Positions 50,517 through 59,585 of a DNA stretch of 64,000 bases are shown in pieces; within the stretch, counting starts at the first letter, position 1; every line of letters begins with the position of its first letter. Under the pieces are notes generated by a model that worked only from the letters and a program-made list of their open reading frames with translations, was not told the DNA's origin and searched no databases. The stretch comes from Castellaniella sp036379515 (GTDB lineage: Bacteria > Pseudomonadota > Gammaproteobacteria > Burkholderiales > Burkholderiaceae_B), in contig NZ_DASVGN010000002.1 of NCBI RefSeq assembly GCF_036379515.1, positions 27,689-91,688 on the forward strand, written 5' to 3'. Both the position numbers and the translations under genes were made by a program.

Positions 50517-51239
50517 TCAGAGTACCTTGCCGAGGAAATCCTTGGTGCGCTCCATCCTGGGATTGCCGAACACATCCTGCGGTTTGCCTTCTTCGACGAT
50601 GGTGCCACCATCCATGAAGAGCACCCGATGCCCGACTTCACGCGCAAATCCCATCTCGTGCGTCACCACCACCATGGTCATCCCCTCGCTGGCCAGAGTC
50701 TTCATCACCTGAAGCACCTCGCCCACCATCTCGGGGTCCAGAGCCGAGGTTGGCTCATCGAACAGCATGATGTTGGGCTTCATGGCCAGCGCCCGGGCAA
50801 TTGCCACGCGCTGTTGCTGCCCACCCGAGAGTTCATCCGGGAAGCTGGTCTCTTTGTCTGGCAGCCCCACTTTGGCCAACAGCTCACGCGCTACCTTGTT
50901 GCTGTCGCTGGTCGACATTTTCTTGACCTTGCGCGGGCCAATGGTGATATTTTCCAAAATGGTGAGGTGCTTGAACAGATTGAACTGCTGAAACACCATG
51001 CCAATATGCTCACGCAGCTTGAATATGTTGGTGTGCGGATCGGTGAGGTTGGTGCCATCAATGATGATCTCGCCGCTGGTCACGGTTTCGAGCCCATTCA
51101 AACACCGCAGAAAAGTGCTTTTGCCACTGCCCGAAGGCCCGATGACCACGACGACCTCGCGCTCCTCGATGTGGTTGCTGATGCCCTTGAGAATCTCGTT
51201 CTGGCCATACGACTTGTGCAGATTTTTAACGCTTATCAA
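50517..51239 (-). CDS. glnQ: Polar amino-acid ABC transporter ATPase (GlnQ-like)
   Basis: A 240-residue ABC ATPase: GPSGSGKST, VFQQFNLF, LSGGQQQRVAIARAL, IMLFDEPTSALDPE, VVTHEMGFA. The start is a TTG at 51239-51237 with GGAGG seven bases upstream; it gives the family N-terminus (LISVKNLHKSYG read with Met) and standard length. The gene overlaps the permease gene by 14 bases. A second polar amino-acid importer occurs at 29.8-32.8 kb, but this ATPase lacks the HisP-type insertion. Confidence 0.93.
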   Translation of the reverse strand: MISVKNLHKSYGQNEILKGISNHIEEREVVVVIGPSGSGKSTFLRCLNGLETVTSGEIIIDGTNLTDPHTNIFKLREHIGMVFQQFNLFKHLTILENITIGPRKVKKMSTSDSNKVARELLAKVGLPDKETSFPDELSGGQQQRVAIARALAMKPNIMLFDEPTSALDPEMVGEVLQVMKTLASEGMTMVVVTHEMGFAREVGHRVLFMDGGTIVEEGKPQDVFGNPRMERTKDFLGKVL

Positions 51240-51894
51240 CTTGGAGCCTCCGTTCAAGGTAGGACGAGAACTTCGATACGGCAAAGATCACGATGAAATA
51301 CAGGACGGCAATGAGCCCCCAGATCTTGAAGGACGCAAAGGTCTGTGCAATGACGACTTCGCCCTGATAGACCAGCTCGATGATGCCAACAGGCGCGAGC
51401 AATGACGTGTCTTTGATAGTCTGCGCCGCCTGGTTCACCAGCGGCGGGATCATGCGTTTGAAGGCCTGCGGCAGCACGATGTAGCGCATGGTCTGAAACC
51501 CGGTCATGGCAATGCTCGCAGCCGCCTCTTTCTGGCCACGATCCACGGCCAGAATACCTGCGCGGATGATCTCCGTCACGTAGGCGCCCTCGTTCAGGCT
51601 CAGCGTTACGGCCGCCGCCATGATGGGGTAAAAAAGCTGCCCGAACCACTGGTTCACGGGCAAGATGGCCGGCAAGCCCAGCACGATGAAAAACAGCTGA
51701 ACCAGCAAAGGAGTCGAACGGAAGATCTCGACGTAGGTTGTGGCAATCGCCCGCAAGATACGAACCTTGGACAAACGCATCAAAGCGGCAACCAAGCCGA
51801 TCAGCAGCATGAGCAGAATCGCCACGATCGAATACTGGATGGTCAGACGCAGACCGTCCAGAATGACAGGAAGATTTTCCCAGATGACATTCAT
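51226..51894 (-). CDS. Polar amino-acid ABC transporter permease (GlnP-like)
   Basis: A 222-residue membrane subunit with about five helices. The hallmark EIFRSTPLLVQLFF and the EAA loop (KEAAASIAMTGFQTMRYIVLPQAFKRMIPP) are present. The ATG at 51894 gives MNVIWENLPVIL; GGGAT lies six bases upstream. Only one permease gene is present, so the channel is probably a homodimer. The last 14 bases overlap the ATPase gene. Confidence 0.93.
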   Translation of the reverse strand: MNVIWENLPVILDGLRLTIQYSIVAILLMLLIGLVAALMRLSKVRILRAIATTYVEIFRSTPLLVQLFFIVLGLPAILPVNQWFGQLFYPIMAAAVTLSLNEGAYVTEIIRAGILAVDRGQKEAAASIAMTGFQTMRYIVLPQAFKRMIPPLVNQAAQTIKDTSLLAPVGIIELVYQGEVVIAQTFASFKIWGLIAVLYFIVIFAVSKFSSYLERRLQVDKR

Positions 51895-51954
51895 GTATAA
51901 ATCCCGGTGTGTGGCGCGCTCGCAAGTACGCCGGTACGTGGCCTCCAAAAGACA

Positions 51955-51987
51955 AGCCGCACGCTACGCAGAACGTAACGCGCGGCC
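51955..51987 (-). terminator. Strong hairpin between binding-protein and permease genes (partial terminator)
   Basis: On the minus strand 51987-51974 pairs with 51968-51955 over 14 positions, three of them G/U wobbles, with a five-base loop. A T-rich tail (TTGTCTTTTG) follows. It lies in the 128-base gap after the binding-protein stop and would limit, but not abolish, transcription into the permease and ATPase genes. Confidence 0.7.
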
Positions 51988-52022
51988 TGACCTTTGAGTC
52001 CGTGCCTGTACGGTACTGCTCC

Positions 52023-52835
52023 TTAATCGGAAACAGCCACAGAAGCAGGCTTGGCAACCCCTTCTACCGCACCACTGACGTCACCACCAAAGTATTTGAC
52101 GAAGAGCTTCTTGTATTCGCCATTTTTCTTGATCTTGGCAAGCCCTGCGTTGATTTTTTCGGCAAGCCATGGCTCTTTCTTGGTGATTGCAATGCCGTAG
52201 TATTCGCCCGTCAGCAGGTCACCCACGATCTTCACGCCCTGGCCGTGGCTGGTCTTGAAGTTCACATTTACGGGGTTGTCGAACACGACCGCATCCGCAC
52301 CCCCCGTCATAAGCGCCTGATATGCGCTGTCGATATTCTGGAACTGCTTGATATGGTCCAGAGCAATGCCGTGACTGGTCATGTAATCAACCGACGACGT
52401 AGCCTTCTTGGTAGCGACCACGTGGCCCTTCAGATCGGCGAAGCCTTTGATCTTGGAATCTTTCTTGACCATGACCGACAAGCCCGACTTGTAGTAGGCG
52501 TCGCTGAAGTCCACATTCTGCATCCGGCTGGTCTTGATTGTGATGCCGGCAACGGCCGCATCAATGGAACCCGCCTGCAAGCTGGGGATCAGGCCGTTGA
52601 ACGGCATGGTCTTGATGCTCGTCGTGAGCCCTTCAGCCTTCGCGATTTCGCGAATCAGGTCAATGTCGAAACCCGTGACTTTGCCGTCTTTTTCGGTTTC
52701 GAACGGCGGGAACGTGGTGTCCGCGCCGACGACGATGGCAGTTTTTTCAGCCGCCGTGGACACAGGAGCATAGGCTGCAAACGCCAGGCTCATGGCCAGC
52801 GGCAGCGCAAATGCGGCGAAAGCTTTCCCTTTCAT
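52023..52835 (-). CDS. Polar amino-acid ABC transporter, periplasmic binding protein
   Basis: A 270-residue family-3 solute-binding protein. A 28-residue signal peptide ends near STAA. The mature protein begins with VVGADTTFPPFE, then GFDIDLIREIAKAEGL and MPFNGLIPSLQAGSIDAAVAGITI, typical of glutamine-type binders; the DAVVFDNP segment is also usual. A very strong ribosome site (AAGGAGG) precedes the ATG. The C-terminus is extended by about 15 Val/Ala/Ser-rich residues. Ligand inferred as glutamine or another polar amino acid. Confidence 0.92.
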   Translation of the reverse strand: MKGKAFAAFALPLAMSLAFAAYAPVSTAAEKTAIVVGADTTFPPFETEKDGKVTGFDIDLIREIAKAEGLTTSIKTMPFNGLIPSLQAGSIDAAVAGITIKTSRMQNVDFSDAYYKSGLSVMVKKDSKIKGFADLKGHVVATKKATSSVDYMTSHGIALDHIKQFQNIDSAYQALMTGGADAVVFDNPVNVNFKTSHGQGVKIVGDLLTGEYYGIAITKKEPWLAEKINAGLAKIKKNGEYKKLFVKYFGGDVSGAVEGVAKPASVAVSD

Positions 52836-52996
52836 GGTGAACCTCCTTTGAATGAATCGAATGACCTGTTGGGTACGCGCAATTCAGTGGGTTGCGGCGC
52901 ATACGCCGAAACCTCCATTTGCAAGCGTAATGTAAAGAACCTGACAAGGAGGTGAACGCAGTAGCACAGCCGCTTGCTCGCGCCGCCACAAAGAGA

Positions 52997-53557
52997 TCAG
53001 TGGGATCGGTCATGGTGCTGGGTGGAACACACCTTGTCCCAAAAAGGCGTCGTGACCCCGTACCAGCCTTCGACGCCTTTCATGTGATGAATGGCATGCT
53101 CGCGTTTGCGCGCAGCCAACCACGAGCCCGGTCTGGCCTTCCAGTGGTGCACGGCATGGTGCACGATCAGATAGAAAAAATAGCCAGAAGTCAGACCTAG
53201 CGTTGCAGCAAGCGACAGCCAAGTGCCCAGCGCAAAGGACAGCGGCCAATACACCACGACGACCAGCAGCAGCATGCTGAGTAAAGTGGGCGCCCCGATG
53301 AGGGCCATGGGCCTGTCGTGATGTTCCTGATGCAGCCGCTTGAAGGGTTGCACACCATGCAGCACATAACGGTGCAGCACATATTCGACAGGGCTCCAGC
53401 ACAGAAACCCAATCATGGCCGCCAGAAGCAAGGACCAATTGAGCGCCGGCACACCCAGCAGCAACACGGCCAACCCAGTGGCCAATGCGATCGGATAGAG
53501 CACGAAGTCTGCGTAATACGACCACGGACTCTGTTCGAACGAAATTTTTTTGTTCAT
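52997..53557 (-). CDS. Sterol-desaturase/fatty-acid-hydroxylase superfamily membrane protein
   Basis: A small (186 aa) integral membrane protein with four or so hydrophobic helices and the histidine clusters of the di-iron hydroxylase family: HRYVLH, HQEHHDRP, HHAVHHW and HAIHH. Such enzymes hydroxylate or desaturate lipid chains or carotenoid-like substrates. The His order is complete, so it is probably active. It is a single gene between an amino-acid importer and a divergent DMT permease; substrate unknown. Confidence 0.87.
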   Translation of the reverse strand: MNKKISFEQSPWSYYADFVLYPIALATGLAVLLLGVPALNWSLLLAAMIGFLCWSPVEYVLHRYVLHGVQPFKRLHQEHHDRPMALIGAPTLLSMLLLVVVVYWPLSFALGTWLSLAATLGLTSGYFFYLIVHHAVHHWKARPGSWLAARKREHAIHHMKGVEGWYGVTTPFWDKVCSTQHHDRSH

Positions 53558-53718
53558 GTTCGTCCCAACAACACAGCACCGTCAAAAACGCGAGGTTCTA
53601 CACCAGACACGGCCTCAGCCAAGCACCATCGAGAAATGAATGCGTGTCTTGAACCTACAATGTCAGCTTATCTGCTTTACGCCCGCAAAGCCAGATTCAA
53701 CCTGCAAGCAGCATAGGC

Positions 53719-54657
53719 ATGACAAAAATTCCGTCCGTCCCTCGTCAACCGCTGGACACCCGAGCCAGCCTGCTGATGCTGGTTTTCTGCGTCACATTGG
53801 GGCTGCAGCAAGTCGCCATGAAGGCCGTGGCCAGTGCCATCAACCCCGTTGCCCAGGCAGGCTTTCGCTCACTATTCGCTCTGGTATTGGTGCTGGCCGT
53901 CATGCGCTGGCAGAAAATTCCGCTTATCGTTCGAGGCCAGATCGTCCCAGGCCTGCTGGTCGGCCTGGGTTACGCAGCCGAATTCGCCTTTGTCGCAATG
54001 GGGCTGAACTACACCTACGCGGCCCATATGTCGGTGTTTCTCTATACCGCACCGGTCTTTGCAGCAATCGGGCTACACCTGCTTGTCCCTGGGGAACAAC
54101 TCAAGACCCGTCACTGGATCGGAGTTGGCATCGCCTTCGTCGGCATGCTGGTCGCGCTGGCTCCAGCGGCGGATCTCTCTCCACGCATTCTCCTGGGGGA
54201 CATCCTGGGAGTACTCGGAGCGCTCTCGTGGGCTGCCACCACACTCGTCTTGAGGCTCACCACGCTCGCGGAGGCGCCTTCTCTGCGGCCCACCGCGTTT
54301 CAACTCATCATCACGGCGGTCGGGCTCCTGGCCATGTCTGCAGGCTTCGGGGATCTCCGGACCATCCACATGACGCCGCTGGCCTGGAGCAGCATGGTGT
54401 TCCAGACCTTGGGCATTGCCTTCGGCATGCTCTTGCTGTGGTTCTGGCTGCTGCGCCGCTACCTGGCATGGCAGCTAGGCGTCTTTTCTTTCCTGACGCC
54501 GCTCTTCGGGGTGGCCTTCGGCGTGATTCTGCTGCACGAGCCCATCACGATCAACTTCGTAGCCGGCAGCGTGGCCATCCTGGCGGGCCTGCTTCTGGTC
54601 AGCGTGCACAAGCGGCGCCCGAAGGCGCCGCATCCAGGCAAACTGCCCAACCTGTAA
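53719..54657 (+). CDS. DMT-superfamily permease (EamA type)
   Basis: A 312-residue inner-membrane protein with ten hydrophobic segments in two EamA repeats. YTYAAHMSVFLYTAPVFAAIG marks the end of the first half, and FLTPLFGVAFGVILLHEP the second, a common EamA signature. It is not closely similar to the DMT protein at 22734. Its stop codon and the stop codon of the opposing ABC permease gene touch without a gap. Substrate unknown. Confidence 0.88.
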   Translation: MTKIPSVPRQPLDTRASLLMLVFCVTLGLQQVAMKAVASAINPVAQAGFRSLFALVLVLAVMRWQKIPLIVRGQIVPGLLVGLGYAAEFAFVAMGLNYTYAAHMSVFLYTAPVFAAIGLHLLVPGEQLKTRHWIGVGIAFVGMLVALAPAADLSPRILLGDILGVLGALSWAATTLVLRLTTLAEAPSLRPTAFQLIITAVGLLAMSAGFGDLRTIHMTPLAWSSMVFQTLGIAFGMLLLWFWLLRRYLAWQLGVFSFLTPLFGVAFGVILLHEPITINFVAGSVAILAGLLLVSVHKRRPKAPHPGKLPNL

Positions 54658-55542
54658 TCAGGCGGTCTCGAACTGATCAGGCCGCCACTTGAGCAACCAG
54701 CCCTCGACTCGAGTGAGCAGGTAATCGGCCAGGAAGGCAACCACCCCCAGCACAATCATCGCAGCGAACACCCCGCTGGAATTGAAGGCACCCTGTGCCG
54801 TGGCAATCAACAGGCCGATCCCCACTCGAGCGCCCAGAAACTCACCCACCACCGCACCGACCAAAGCGAAGCCAAAGCTCACGTGCAGGCTGGCGAGAAT
54901 CCAGCTCAAGGCTGACGGAATCACGACCTGCGTGGTCACCTGGCGCCTGGATGCACCCAGAATCTGCGCATTGGCGATCATGTAGCGATCCGCCTCACGC
55001 ACCCCCTGGAAGGCATTGCCAAACACCACGAAGAACACCATCACGACCGCCAATGCTACCTTGGAGGCAATGCCCAGGCCCAAGGCAATGACGAATACCG
55101 AGCCCAGCACCACTCGGGGAATGGAGTTGGCCACCTTGATATAGATGCTGAAGATGTCAGCCAGGAACTGATTGCGCCCGAGGAGAATGCCGCAGACGAT
55201 GCCGCCCACGCCACCGATGAAGAACCCGATGAGCGTTTCTTCGAGGGTCACGGCCACCTGCAGCCACAACGGTCCCTGAGATGTCCCCTCCACGGACCAA
55301 TCCCAGATCTGCTTGGCGATCAGTGAAGGTTTGGAATAGAAAAAAGGGTCGATCCAGTGCAGCGTGGCCGATAATTCCCAGCCAGCCAGCACCAGCACAA
55401 GAATGGCAACCCGCCAGAACATCACCATGTGGTGGCGGTGCGCCATCTGACGCGCCGCCACGGCCTCGGCCTTTTGCAGGGATTCGCGCACTGCCGGAGA
55501 GAGCCGATCTTCGGGATCGGCGACCAGAGTTTGAGTATTCAT
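54658..55542 (-). CDS. ABC transporter permease, NitT/TauT (SsuC/TauC) type
   Basis: A 294-residue membrane subunit with about six helices. The EAA loop is GASRRQVTTQVVIPSALSWILASLHVSFG, and GLLIATAQGAFNSSGVFAAM is typical of SsuC/TauC/NrtB proteins. It is the last gene of binding protein-ATPase-permease, nine bases after the ATPase gene. It carries a soluble N-terminal region of about 40 residues. Confidence 0.92.
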   Translation of the reverse strand: MNTQTLVADPEDRLSPAVRESLQKAEAVAARQMAHRHHMVMFWRVAILVLVLAGWELSATLHWIDPFFYSKPSLIAKQIWDWSVEGTSQGPLWLQVAVTLEETLIGFFIGGVGGIVCGILLGRNQFLADIFSIYIKVANSIPRVVLGSVFVIALGLGIASKVALAVVMVFFVVFGNAFQGVREADRYMIANAQILGASRRQVTTQVVIPSALSWILASLHVSFGFALVGAVVGEFLGARVGIGLLIATAQGAFNSSGVFAAMIVLGVVAFLADYLLTRVEGWLLKWRPDQFETA

Positions 55543-55551
55543 GAGGCTTCC

Positions 55552-56343
55552 TCAACCAATCTTTACTTCGGCACGCAGATCATCCCAGATCGAGCGCGCA
55601 TAGCCGATGAATTTTTCTTCATAACGCACGCCGGGCATGACCCGGGGGCGGGGCAGATCAATGTCGTAAATCTTGTTGATGGTGGCAGGTCGTGCCGTGA
55701 GCACGACCACCTGATCGGCCAGGGCAATCGCCTCCTCCAGGTCGTGCGTCACGAACACGACCGAGCTCCCCGTCTCTGCCCACAACTGCAGCAGTTCATC
55801 CTGCATCACCGTTCGCGTCTGCATGTCCAGAGCACTGAACGGTTCATCCATCAGCAGGATCTCGGGGTTGTTGACAAAGGTTTGCGCCAACGACACGCGC
55901 TTGCGCATCCCCCCCGACAGTTGATGAGAATAGTGTTCCTCAAATCCTGCCAAGCCCACGCGGCGCAGCCACTCCAGCGCCATCTCTCGGGCCCTCGACG
56001 GCTTTTGCCCCCGAAACAGCGGCCCTGCAGACACGTTGTCGACAACGTTGCGCCACGGAAAGATGGCGTCGTTCTGAAACACGAACCCGATCCGGGGATC
56101 GATACCGTCCACGGGCTGACCCATGACCTTCACCGTACCCGTGGTAGGTTTGAGCAGCCCCGTGATGAGACTCAGGGTGGTCGACTTGCCGCAGCCGGTC
56201 GGCCCCACAATGGCACAGAATTTGCCGCGCTCGACAGTCAGGCTGAAATCCTGCAAGGCGAGAGTCGCCTTGCCGTCACCCGCAATAAAGCGACAGCTCA
56301 CATGCTCCAGCTCAATTGCAGGCGCAGCAGTTACATTGATCAT
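55552..56343 (-). CDS. ABC transporter ATPase, NitT/TauT (SsuB/TauB) type
   Basis: A 263-residue ABC ATPase: Walker A GPTGCGKSTT, Q-loop FVFQNDAIFPW, signature LSGGMRKRVSLAQTF, Walker B ILLMDEPFSALDMQT and switch FVTHDLEEA. The signature LSGGMRKRV and short form fit the nitrate/sulfonate/taurine import group. Substrate cannot be named from this subunit. Confidence 0.94.
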   Translation of the reverse strand: MINVTAAPAIELEHVSCRFIAGDGKATLALQDFSLTVERGKFCAIVGPTGCGKSTTLSLITGLLKPTTGTVKVMGQPVDGIDPRIGFVFQNDAIFPWRNVVDNVSAGPLFRGQKPSRAREMALEWLRRVGLAGFEEHYSHQLSGGMRKRVSLAQTFVNNPEILLMDEPFSALDMQTRTVMQDELLQLWAETGSSVVFVTHDLEEAIALADQVVVLTARPATINKIYDIDLPRPRVMPGVRYEEKFIGYARSIWDDLRAEVKIG

Positions 56344-56363
56344 GAATCACCCGATAAGCGAAA

Positions 56364-57377
56364 TTACTTGGCTGCGTCCACAAAGGCCGTGGTGTAAGTC
56401 TTGGACAAATCGATGTGAGCCGCCTTGACTTGCGGTTTAAAGGTGGACAAGACCTGCAGCACGGTCTCCGGTCCGCCCTTGGGCATGCGGCCGTCCGCAG
56501 TAAAGGAAGGCAGCGAGGCCTCAAGTGCCTTCACATAGAGCGCTTTGTCGCCACCGTAGTAATCCTTGGGCATCTGGTCGGCAATCTGTGCAGCCGTATG
56601 GGTTTGCATGTATTTCATGGTCTTGACGAAGGCATTGACGAGCTTCTGTACGTCGTCATGGTGGCTTGCTACCCAGCTGTTGGGCATGTACAGACTGGCG
56701 GCAGGATACAAGCCGCCCAGCACCTTGGCAGTCGGCTCAGGATGGCGCATGTCGACCAGAATCTTGCCGTCACCGCTGGCGACCAGCTGCGTTGCGCCCG
56801 GATCGGTCGTCATGCCGGCATCGATGCGGTTGTTCTTGATGGATGCGATGAAGGTGTTGCCACCCCCCACCGGCAGAATCGTGTAGTCGCCGTGCTTCAA
56901 GCCTGCCTTGTAGGCCATGTACTGCGTCAGGAAGTCGGTGGACGACCCCAGCCCCGTCACCCCCAGCGTCTTGCCTTTGAAGTCGGCCGGGCTCTTGATG
57001 ACGCCTGCCTGTTTGGTAGCCACGATTTCGACTTCGCCCGGCACTTGTGCAAACTGCACGACGGACTCGACTTCCTTGCCCTTGGATTGCAGGTCGATGG
57101 AGTGGTCGTAGAATCCCACGACCCCTTGCACGGCCCCTGCCAGCATTTCGTTTTCCGCGTTCACGCCAGCAGGCTCGGACAGCAGCTTGACGTTCAGCCC
57201 TTCATCCTTGAAATAGCCCAGATTCTCGGTCAGCTTGGCCGGCAGGTAGATGATCTTGCTGATGCCTCCCACCATCAACGTGATGGTGTTGTCCTGAGCT
57301 TGCGCGGTCCCGAAGGAACAGGCTGCCATGGCGGCTGCGACAGCGGTCATTTTCAAAACATGTGAAATTGCATTCAT
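56364..57377 (-). CDS. ABC transporter substrate-binding protein, NitT/TauT type
   Basis: A 337-residue periplasmic binding protein. The signal peptide (about 28 residues) ends AQA before QDNTITLMVGG. The body has the family pattern: NLGYFKDEGLNVKLL, DHSIDLQSKGK, GVTGLGSSTDFLTQYM and a MTTDPGATQL segment. The ATG at 57377 has AGGAGA seven bases upstream; the longer open frame upstream runs through the divergent regulator and is not coding. Ligand may be a sulfonate, a pyrimidine precursor or another small organic acid. Confidence 0.9.
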   Translation of the reverse strand: MNAISHVLKMTAVAAAMAACSFGTAQAQDNTITLMVGGISKIIYLPAKLTENLGYFKDEGLNVKLLSEPAGVNAENEMLAGAVQGVVGFYDHSIDLQSKGKEVESVVQFAQVPGEVEIVATKQAGVIKSPADFKGKTLGVTGLGSSTDFLTQYMAYKAGLKHGDYTILPVGGGNTFIASIKNNRIDAGMTTDPGATQLVASGDGKILVDMRHPEPTAKVLGGLYPAASLYMPNSWVASHHDDVQKLVNAFVKTMKYMQTHTAAQIADQMPKDYYGGDKALYVKALEASLPSFTADGRMPKGGPETVLQVLSTFKPQVKAAHIDLSKTYTTAFVDAAK

Positions 57378-57468
57378 TAGAAAGTCTCCTGGTTCACCAC
57401 AACGGCTCCATGCTACGGGCGCCAGACTTTCAACCAGCTTTCGCGACCGGCGCCAAATCATCCGGAAT

Positions 57469-57484
57469 AACCCTAAAACCCTAA
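57469..57484. repeat. Tandem 8-base repeat upstream of the response-regulator gene
   Basis: AACCCTAA occurs twice head to tail (57469-57476 and 57477-57484) in the 151-base gap between the divergent binding-protein and response-regulator genes. Tandem short repeats are common OmpR-family binding sites, although their usual period is 10-11 bases rather than 8. Binding by the adjacent regulator is speculation. Confidence 0.35.
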
Positions 57485-57528
57485 CCCCTGGATTGCAGGT
57501 CGGGTCTGCGCTTGCTAAGGTGCCCGGC

Positions 57529-58203
57529 ATGAGACTGCTGCTCGTCGAAGACAATCTTGAACTCTCGCAATGGCTGCTGACCGTCCTCCAACAGGAAGGT
57601 TTCGCGCTGGACTGTGTCCACGATGCAGAGGCTGCCAATGTCCTGCTCAACGAGGGCCAGTACGACGCCGTACTGCTTGACCTCAAACTCCCGCACGCCA
57701 GCGGGCAAAGCGTGCTTCGGCGCTTACGGCGACAGCAGAACCAGACGCCCGTCATCGTGATCACGGCCAGTGATTCCCTGAACATGAAAGTGGATTGTCT
57801 GGAAACAGGTGCCGACGATTACCTGGTCAAGCCATTCGAGATCCGCGAACTGGTGGCACGCATCAAGGCGCTCATTCGGCGTCATGGCGGCAGCGCGACG
57901 CCCAGCCTGAGTTGCGGCGACCTGAGCTACGACACCAACACACGCCTGTTTCAGTTGGGCGGTGAAGCGCTTTCGCTGCCCCTCCGAGAACACACCCTCC
58001 TTGAAACGCTCTTGCTGAATCAGGGGCACACGCTCAGCAAAACCAGCTTGCTGCAAAGCGTGTTCGGGCCCGGGGCGGAGGCCGGAGAGGACGCCCTGGA
58101 AATCTACGTGCACCGACTGCGCCGCAAGCTCGAAACCTCACAAGCCGCCATCGTCACCCTGAGGGGCCTTGGCTACCTTCTGACCCAGCGCCAGCCCTCA
58201 TGA
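57529..58203 (+). CDS. OmpR-family response regulator (TctD-like)
   Basis: A 224-residue two-component regulator. The receiver domain (1-115) has the phosphoacceptor D51 in AVLLDLKLP, acidic residues in VEDN and the Lys in YLVKPFE. The DNA-binding winged helix (about 130-220) ends with IYVHRLRRKLE and LRGLGYLL. The ATG at 57529 has AAGG seven bases upstream. It overlaps the sensor kinase gene by four bases. TctD relatives control tricarboxylate uptake genes; here the divergent neighbour is a NitT/TauT importer. Confidence 0.94.
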   Translation: MRLLLVEDNLELSQWLLTVLQQEGFALDCVHDAEAANVLLNEGQYDAVLLDLKLPHASGQSVLRRLRRQQNQTPVIVITASDSLNMKVDCLETGADDYLVKPFEIRELVARIKALIRRHGGSATPSLSCGDLSYDTNTRLFQLGGEALSLPLREHTLLETLLLNQGHTLSKTSLLQSVFGPGAEAGEDALEIYVHRLRRKLETSQAAIVTLRGLGYLLTQRQPS

Positions 58204-59585
58204 ACAGCCTGCGGGTCCGGCTGGCGCTGTGGGTGCTGTTGCCGCTGGCCATCGCACTCTCTGCGAGCGTCTGGGTCACCTATCTCAACAGCCTGCACGA
58301 TGCGCAGGTACGCCAGGATCATCGGCTCTGGATGTCGGCGCAGATCATCGCATCCCACATCCAGTGGAATGACGATCACCAGCTCTCGGTCCCGGTCCCG
58401 CCCTTCGCGCTGGAGCTCCTGGCCTCGCCCTATCATGACCAAGCCTATTTTTCGGTGTATACCGATGATGGGCAGTTGCTGGCGGGCTGGCCCGACTTAT
58501 CCTCGCTGCCGGGCCTGCAGAAGAGCACTGCAGGCATCGAGCCCCAGACAGCTCGTTATCACGGCCAGGAAGTCCGCCTTTTCGCTATCCGCCGCAATTT
58601 CTTCGACTCGGGGCACTCCACGACCGTCCACATTCTTGTGGGCCAGACGGGCCACCAATTGGCGGCCGATGCACGCACAGGCTGGGGGCCAAACGCGCTG
58701 CGTGAAGGGAGCATCCTGGTACTGGTGCTCATCCTCATGCTGCTGGGACTGCGCCATGAACTCAAACCCTTGGCTGCACTCAGAAACGCTGTCTGGAACC
58801 GGGAACGATCAGACCTGCAACCCATCCGGCTCAACGATCTGCCCCAGGAACTACGTCCCGTTGTGGACACGATCAACCAATACGGCGCACGCCTGCAGCA
58901 GCAGATCGACTCCAGGCGCCGATTCATCGAAGACGCTGCGCACCAGTTGCGCACTCCCATGGCATTGCTGAGCACGCAGCTGCACTACGCAGCAAGGCTC
59001 GCCGACTCGCAGGAGCTCAAGCGCACCATTCAAGCGCTGGGCCAAAGCCGTCAACAAATCACGCAGCTGGTGAACCAGCTACTGAGCCTGTCCCAGGCAG
59101 AGAACCTGCGAGCAGCAGAATCCGCCCGAGCGATGGTCGCGCTGGATCCGCTAGCCCATGAAGTACTGGAGGCACTGGCTCCACTGGCGGCCGGACGCGG
59201 CATCGAACTGGGGCTGACCGTTTCCGATCCGCAGCTCAGCCTGCTCGCCTACCGTCCGGCCGTCCGGGACATCTTGTTCAATCTGCTGGATAACGCCATC
59301 CGCTACACCCCACCAGGGGGAACGGCCATGGTGTCCCTGACCCGCGAAGACGACGGGGTGCTCATGGAGGTTGAAGATTCCGGCCCCGGAATACCTCCCG
59401 AATTACGAGCCCGCGTCTTCGAGCGTTTTAATCGCGGCAATACACAAGAACCCGGGGGCACCGGCCTGGGGCTTGCCGTCGTGCGCGAAGCGGCACTGGC
59501 CTGCGGAGGACACGTGAGCCTGCACGGAGGCTCCCATGGCAAGGGCTTGCGCGTCCGCGTGCTCTTTGCGACTACCACCGAATAA
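58200..59585 (+). CDS. Sensor histidine kinase (TctE/QseC-like)
   Basis: A 461-residue inner-membrane kinase. An N-terminal membrane helix (residues about 8-28) and a second near 170-185 enclose a periplasmic sensor of about 140 residues. The H-box is RRFIEDAAHQLRTPM with the phosphorylated His near 248. ATP-binding motifs follow: LLDNAIRYTPPGG (N-box), DSGPGIPPE and GGTGLGLAVVREAA. Its last 14 bases overlap the 3' end of the opposing ftrD. Confidence 0.94.
   Translation: MNSLRVRLALWVLLPLAIALSASVWVTYLNSLHDAQVRQDHRLWMSAQIIASHIQWNDDHQLSVPVPPFALELLASPYHDQAYFSVYTDDGQLLAGWPDLSSLPGLQKSTAGIEPQTARYHGQEVRLFAIRRNFFDSGHSTTVHILVGQTGHQLAADARTGWGPNALREGSILVLVLILMLLGLRHELKPLAALRNAVWNRERSDLQPIRLNDLPQELRPVVDTINQYGARLQQQIDSRRRFIEDAAHQLRTPMALLSTQLHYAARLADSQELKRTIQALGQSRQQITQLVNQLLSLSQAENLRAAESARAMVALDPLAHEVLEALAPLAAGRGIELGLTVSDPQLSLLAYRPAVRDILFNLLDNAIRYTPPGGTAMVSLTREDDGVLMEVEDSGPGIPPELRARVFERFNRGNTQEPGGTGLGLAVVREAALACGGHVSLHGGSHGKGLRVRVLFATTTE

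Noticed and set aside
52895..52908. Small 5-bp hairpin in the leader of the second amino-acid binding protein
   Set aside because: The CGGCG/CGCCG stem is short, with no U-run and no overlap with the ribosome site; too weak to annotate.
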